A stretch of 64,000 nucleotides of DNA from NCBI RefSeq assembly GCF_012584455.1, contig NZ_JABAEB010000006.1, positions 65,440 to 129,439 of the forward strand, in the 5' to 3' direction. Positions within the stretch are counted from its first letter, which is position 1; each line of letters starts with the position of its first letter. Below are positions 59,548-64,000 of this stretch, one piece after another. The translations under genes were made by a program, and so were the position numbers. This DNA comes from Shewanella oncorhynchi (GTDB lineage Bacteria; Pseudomonadota; Gammaproteobacteria; Enterobacterales; Shewanellaceae). The notes beneath the pieces were generated by a model. The model was given only the letters and a program-made list of their open reading frames with translations, was not told the origin of the DNA and did no database searches.

Positions 59548-61020
59548 ATGGGCAAAACAACATCAGGCGCCAAAGCTTGTGACTTCGTACTCTTTGGTAC
59601 TAAAGGCGATTTGGCACGACGCAAGTTGTTACCTTCTTTATACCAGCTAGATAAAGCTGAACTTCTCGATAAAGATACGAAAGTGATCGGTGTCGCGAAA
59701 GACGAGTTTACTCAAGATGAGTTTATCGAATTAGTCACGCTTGCATTAAACACCTTCGTGAAAGAGCCTTTGTGCGAAGAGACTCTCCAACGTTTCCTGT
59801 CCCGCTGCCACTATATAGGCACTAACTTTACCGATTCAGCGGGCTACAGTGCCTTCCATGATCTGCTCAAACCAGAAGAGCGCGTTATGGTCAGTTACTT
59901 TGCTACGCCACCTGCAATATTCGGCGATATATGCCGTTGTTTGCATGAACAAGATCTTATCCACCCAGATTCACGCGTGGTGCTCGAAAAGCCCATCGGC
60001 TCAGATTTAGACTCTTCTCGTGTTATCAATGACCAAGTTTCCGCTTACTTCAAAGAACGTCAGGTTTACCGTATCGACCATTACTTAGGTAAAGAAACCG
60101 TACAGAACTTGATTGCACTGCGTTTTGCTAACTCTTTATTTGCCTCTAAGTGGGACAACCGTACGATTGACCACGTCCAGATCACAGTCGCAGAAGAAGT
60201 GGGCATCGAAGGCCGTTGGGGTTACTTCGACAAAGCGGGTCAGATGCGCGATATGATCCAAAACCATTTGCTGCAAGTGTTAACGCTCGTTGCCATGGAC
60301 CCACCTGTTAACTTGGACGCTGACAGCATCCGTGATGAAAAAGTTAAAGTGCTGAAATCACTGCGTCCGATTAATTCTGACAATGTGTATGAAAATACCG
60401 TACGCGGTCAGTACAGCGCAGGCTTCTTAAAGGGCAGCCCAGTCCCGGGTTATTTAGAAGAAGAAGGCGCCAACCTTCAATCACACACAGAAACCTTTGT
60501 GGCTATTCGTGTGGATATCGACAACTGGCGTTGGGCGGGCGTGCCTTTCTATTTACGTAGCGGTAAACGTATGCCGTTTAAGAGCTCTGAAATTGTGGTG
60601 TATTTCAAAAACCCACCGCATAACTTATATCGCTCAAGCTACCGTAATCTGCCACCGAACAAGCTGACGATCCGTCTGCAGCCCCATGAAGGGGTTGAAA
60701 TCCAGATGATGAACAAAGTGCCAGGTTTGGAGCAAAAACAACGTCTACAAACCACTAAACTCGATTTGAGCTTCTCCGATACCTTTAAAAATGAACGTAT
60801 CGCCGATGCCTATGAGCGTCTATTACTCGAAGCTATGCTCGGTAATCAAGCGCTGTTCGTGCGCCGTGACGAAGTCGAACAGGCATGGACCTGGGTGGAT
60901 GGCATTATCCAATCGTGGGAACAAAGCAACGAAAAACCAAAACCTTATCCTGCGGGTACTTGGGGTCCAGTTGCGTCAGTTGCTTTGATCACCAAAGATG
61001 GCCGTTCGTGGGACGAGTAG
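59548..61020 (+). CDS. zwf: glucose-6-phosphate dehydrogenase
   Basis: A 490-aa enzyme oxidising glucose 6-phosphate to 6-phosphogluconolactone with NADP+. Dinucleotide-binding region DFVLFGTKGDLARRKLLPSLYQL, active-site RIDHYLGKETVQNL, and conserved LRSGKRMPFKSSEIVV. First gene of zwf-pgl-edd-eda. ATG 59548 has AAAGGAG upstream. Regulated by HexR as inferred from the operator. Confidence 0.97.
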   Translation: MGKTTSGAKACDFVLFGTKGDLARRKLLPSLYQLDKAELLDKDTKVIGVAKDEFTQDEFIELVTLALNTFVKEPLCEETLQRFLSRCHYIGTNFTDSAGYSAFHDLLKPEERVMVSYFATPPAIFGDICRCLHEQDLIHPDSRVVLEKPIGSDLDSSRVINDQVSAYFKERQVYRIDHYLGKETVQNLIALRFANSLFASKWDNRTIDHVQITVAEEVGIEGRWGYFDKAGQMRDMIQNHLLQVLTLVAMDPPVNLDADSIRDEKVKVLKSLRPINSDNVYENTVRGQYSAGFLKGSPVPGYLEEEGANLQSHTETFVAIRVDIDNWRWAGVPFYLRSGKRMPFKSSEIVVYFKNPPHNLYRSSYRNLPPNKLTIRLQPHEGVEIQMMNKVPGLEQKQRLQTTKLDLSFSDTFKNERIADAYERLLLEAMLGNQALFVRRDEVEQAWTWVDGIIQSWEQSNEKPKPYPAGTWGPVASVALITKDGRSWDE

Positions 61021-61029
61021 GAGACTTTG

Positions 61030-61728
61030 ATGATTAAAGAAACCGTATTCAAATCTTTCGATACGCCAAGTGCGTTAGAACAACAGCTTGCGAATAGAAT
61101 TGCGAGCCAGTTGCAGGAAGCCGTCGATGCCCGCGGAAAAGCGAGCTTAGTGGTTTCCGGTGGTTCGACGCCGCTTAAGTTATTTCAACTATTGAGCATG
61201 AAATCCATCGATTGGAGTGATGTTTATATCACGCTTGCCGATGAGCGCTGGGTTGAAGCCGACGCCGATGCATCTAATGAGCGTCTCGTGCGTGAACATT
61301 TATTACAAAACCGTGCGGCGAATGCCAAATTCCGCGGTTTAAAAAACATGTTTTCGACCGCAGAAGCGGGCGCCGATATGGCCGCCGAGTCCTTGTCTAA
61401 CTTCCCACGTCCTTTTGATGTGGTGGTGTTAGGCATGGGTAACGATGGTCATACCTGCTCTTGGTTTCCCTGCAGTGCTGAGCTTGAAAATGCGCTCACA
61501 ACCCAAGCCTTGTGTGTGGCGACGAACCCCACCACAGCGCCCCATGGTAGAATTACGCTCTCTAAGAGTGCGATTCTGAACAGCAGACAAATTTATCTGC
61601 ACTTGGTCGGGGAACAGAAATTATCCGTATATCGTCAAGCGTTAGAAAGTGATGATGTCCATGCTATGCCTATCAGAGCCGTATTAGCGCAGCGTAAAAC
61701 GCCCGTTGATGTGTTCTGGAGCGCTTAA
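61030..61728 (+). CDS. pgl: 6-phosphogluconolactonase
   Basis: A 232-aa enzyme hydrolysing 6-phosphogluconolactone. Typical motifs: LVVSGGSTPLKLFQLLS, ITLADERWV and VVLGMGNDGHTCSWFP. Located 9 bp after zwf. ATG 61030 is chosen over the TTG three bases earlier. Confidence 0.95.
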   Translation: MIKETVFKSFDTPSALEQQLANRIASQLQEAVDARGKASLVVSGGSTPLKLFQLLSMKSIDWSDVYITLADERWVEADADASNERLVREHLLQNRAANAKFRGLKNMFSTAEAGADMAAESLSNFPRPFDVVVLGMGNDGHTCSWFPCSAELENALTTQALCVATNPTTAPHGRITLSKSAILNSRQIYLHLVGEQKLSVYRQALESDDVHAMPIRAVLAQRKTPVDVFWSA

Positions 61729-61737
61729 GGAGTCACT

Positions 61738-63579
61738 ATGCACTCAGTAGAAATACACTCAGTAGTTCAAGCTGTTACCGACAGAATTATTGCCCGTAGC
61801 AAAGCGTCACGTGAAGGTTATCTCGCCGCATTGAATGATGCCCGTAACCATGGTGTACACCGTAGCTCATTGAGCTGTGGCAACTTAGCCCATGGTTTTG
61901 CCGCCTGTAATCCAGACGACAAAAATGCATTGCGTCAATTGAATAAGGCGAACATCGGCATAGTGACGGCATTTAACGATATGTTATCTGCGCACCAACC
62001 CTATGAAAGCTATCCTGAATTGCTGAAAAAAGCCTGTCAGGAAGTCGGCAGTGTTGCACAAGTGGCAGGCGGTGTTCCGGCCATGTGTGACGGTGTGACT
62101 CAAGGTCAACCCGGTATGGAATTGAGCTTACTGAGTCGTGAAGTGATTGCGATGGCAACGGCTGTGGGTTTGTCTCACAACATGTTTGATGGCGCTTTAC
62201 TGCTCGGCATTTGCGATAAAATCGTTCCAGGCTTACTCATAGGTGCCTTAAGCTTTGGTCACTTACCTATGTTATTCGTGCCAGCAGGGCCGATGAAATC
62301 AGGTATCCCGAACAAAGAAAAAGCCCGTATTCGTCAACAATTTGCCCAAGGTAAAGTAGACCGTGCTCAGCTATTAGAAGCTGAAGCCCAGTCTTACCAC
62401 AGTGCGGGAACCTGTACTTTCTACGGCACGGCAAACTCGAATCAGTTGATGCTTGAAGTGATGGGTCTGCAGTTACCTGGCTCATCTTTTGTGAATCCTG
62501 ACGATCCACTGCGCGAAGCGTTAAATAAGATGGCGGCTAAGCAAGTGTGCCGTTTAACTGAAATGGGCACCCAATATACCCCAATCGGTGAAGTGGTCAG
62601 CGAAAAATCTGTGGTTAACGGCATTGTGGCACTTTTGGCTACTGGCGGTTCTACTAACTTGACGATGCACATTGTCGCCGCGGCTCGTGCTGCCGGTATT
62701 ATTGTGAACTGGGATGATTTTTCTGAATTATCCGATGCTGTACCATTAGTGGCGCGCGTGTATCCAAACGGTCATGCCGATATTAATCATTTCCATGCAG
62801 CCGGTGGCATGGCGTACTTAATCAAAGAATTGCTCGATGCGGGTCTATTGCATGAAGATGTGAATACCGTTGCGGGCTTTGGTTTACGCCGTTATACCCA
62901 AGAGCCAAGGTTGCTTGACGGTGAACTGCGCTGGGTGGATGGTCCAACAACCAGCTTAGATACTGAAGTGTTAACGTCAGTCGCATCACCTTTCCAAGGC
63001 AACGGTGGCTTAAAATTACTCAAAGGTAACTTAGGCCGCGCTGTGATCAAAGTGTCAGCAGTACAAGAACAACATCGTGTCGTTGAAGCGCCCGCAGTGG
63101 TGATTGACGATCAAAATAAACTCGATGCCTTGTTCCAAGCCGGTGCTTTGGATAGAGATTGTGTTGTGGTGGTTAAAGGTCAAGGCCCGAAAGCCAACGG
63201 TATGCCAGAACTGCACAAGTTAACCCCATTATTGGGAACGCTTCAGGACAAAGGCTTTAAAGTCGCGCTGCTGACCGACGGTCGTATGTCTGGCGCGTCG
63301 GGTAAAGTCCCTGCGGCCATTCACTTGACGCCAGAAGCCTTAGATGGCGGTTTAATTGCTAAAGTCCAAGATGGCGACTTGATCCGTGTCGATGCGTTAA
63401 CAGGCGAACTGAGCCTGCTTGTATCTGAAGCTGAACTTGCCACCAGAGCCGCGGGAATAGTGGATTTACATCGCTCACGTTATGGTATGGGCCGCGAGTT
63501 ATTTAGTGCGCTACGTTCAAATCTAAGTAGTCCAGAAACTGGTGCGCGTTGTACTAATGCCATCGATGAACTTTATTAA
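61738..63579 (+). CDS. edd: phosphogluconate dehydratase
   Basis: A 613-aa Fe-S dehydratase turning 6-phosphogluconate into KDPG. IlvD/Edd motifs: [54 protein letters not shown] and [19 protein letters not shown]. The cysteines in MCDG and GTCTFYG are probable cluster ligands. Nine bp after pgl. Confidence 0.96.
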   Translation: MHSVEIHSVVQAVTDRIIARSKASREGYLAALNDARNHGVHRSSLSCGNLAHGFAACNPDDKNALRQLNKANIGIVTAFNDMLSAHQPYESYPELLKKACQEVGSVAQVAGGVPAMCDGVTQGQPGMELSLLSREVIAMATAVGLSHNMFDGALLLGICDKIVPGLLIGALSFGHLPMLFVPAGPMKSGIPNKEKARIRQQFAQGKVDRAQLLEAEAQSYHSAGTCTFYGTANSNQLMLEVMGLQLPGSSFVNPDDPLREALNKMAAKQVCRLTEMGTQYTPIGEVVSEKSVVNGIVALLATGGSTNLTMHIVAAARAAGIIVNWDDFSELSDAVPLVARVYPNGHADINHFHAAGGMAYLIKELLDAGLLHEDVNTVAGFGLRRYTQEPRLLDGELRWVDGPTTSLDTEVLTSVASPFQGNGGLKLLKGNLGRAVIKVSAVQEQHRVVEAPAVVIDDQNKLDALFQAGALDRDCVVVVKGQGPKANGMPELHKLTPLLGTLQDKGFKVALLTDGRMSGASGKVPAAIHLTPEALDGGLIAKVQDGDLIRVDALTGELSLLVSEAELATRAAGIVDLHRSRYGMGRELFSALRSNLSSPETGARCTNAIDELY

Positions 63580-63600
63580 TACAAAGGAAGAATAACGCAA

Positions 63601-64000
63601 TGCTTGAGAATAACTGGTCACTACAGCCACAAGATATTTTTAAACGCAGCCCTATTGTTCCTGTTATGGTGATTAACAAGATTGAACATGCGGTGCCATT
63701 AGCGCGAGCACTGGTTGCCGGTGGCATTAGCGTGTTAGAAGTGACTTTGCGTACGCCTTGTGCACTCGAAGCTATCACTAAAATCGCCAAAGAAGTGCCT
63801 GAGGCCTTAGTGGGTGCAGGGACTATCCTAAACGAAGCTCAGCTTGATCTTGCGATTGCCGCTGGCGCGCAGTTTATTATTACCCCAGGTGCAACGGTTG
63901 AACTACTTAAAGCGGGTATGCATGGTCCAATCCCTTTAATTCCAGGGGTTGCGAGCATTTCAGAAGTGATGACGGGGATGGCGCTCGGTTACACCCACTT
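63601..64000 (+). CDS. eda: KDPG aldolase, cut by the window end
   Basis: The first 133 residues of Eda, which splits KDPG into pyruvate and glyceraldehyde 3-phosphate. Motifs: [73 protein letters not shown] (the active-site Glu is in LEVTLRT). The lysine region lies near the cut. Last gene seen of the Entner-Doudoroff operon. Confidence 0.95.

Overview
The window comes from a gammaproteobacterium, almost certainly a Shewanella. The chromosomal genes point that way: the Entner-Doudoroff cluster zwf-pgl-edd-eda with divergent hexR and pykA, psrA next to a long fadE-type acyl-CoA dehydrogenase, queC/queE, a rhombosortase-like gene, uvrB, and a tandem tRNA-Tyr array. No database was searched; all family names come from recognising the sequences.

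Layout. 6-81 is tRNA-Asn on the minus strand with its own promoter. 632-39081 is an apparently complete Mu-like transposable prophage of 38,450 bp inserted between tRNA-Asn and uvrB. Its ends read TGTA(A/G)C inward from both sides, and a perfect 13-bp host sequence (AAATTGATACAAG) directly abuts both ends. From left to right the prophage carries: a leftward S24-type (LexA-like, probably SOS-cleavable) repressor; an operator region with three different palindromes; ner, transposase A and transposition ATPase B; a row of small early genes including DUF3164, gemA and a Mor-type activator; cargo block 1 (8801-11097); a lysis module (SAR-type endolysin and nested spanins); a Mu-type head module (gp25-27, terminase, portal, gp30, gpG); cargo block 2 (19408-23261); protease/scaffold and major capsid; then a tail module without a sheath gene (tail tube, 1308-aa tape measure, hub-like protein). 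That combination implies a long flexible, siphovirus-like tail on a Mu-type head. A D12-class adenine methylase sits at the right end, where Mu carries mom.

The cargo blocks are the unusual part. They sit just before the lysis genes and just before the protease gene. Both sites share a 22-bp sequence (one mismatch) followed by a strong intrinsic-terminator hairpin whose T-run touches the next start codon. A degenerate third copy lies at 20612, so that two direct repeats flank a three-gene cassette: a 132-aa protein, a 422-aa protein and a convergent beta-class DNA methyltransferase. This cassette is the best candidate for an undescribed (possibly defence) system.

Right of the prophage (39082-64000) is ordinary chromosome: uvrB; rrtA and queC (minus); queE; a cysteine-synthase-like enzyme (minus); three tRNA-Tyr genes (minus); two small conserved genes; a GAF-PAS-GGDEF-EAL protein; ychJ and an NTF2-like secreted protein (minus); smrA; an M2 peptidase lipoprotein (minus); psrA-fadE; pykA and hexR (minus); and zwf-pgl-edd-eda, with eda cut by the window end. 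Probable HexR operators before pykA and zwf and a perfect PsrA-type operator before psrA tie these genes to carbon and fatty-acid regulation.
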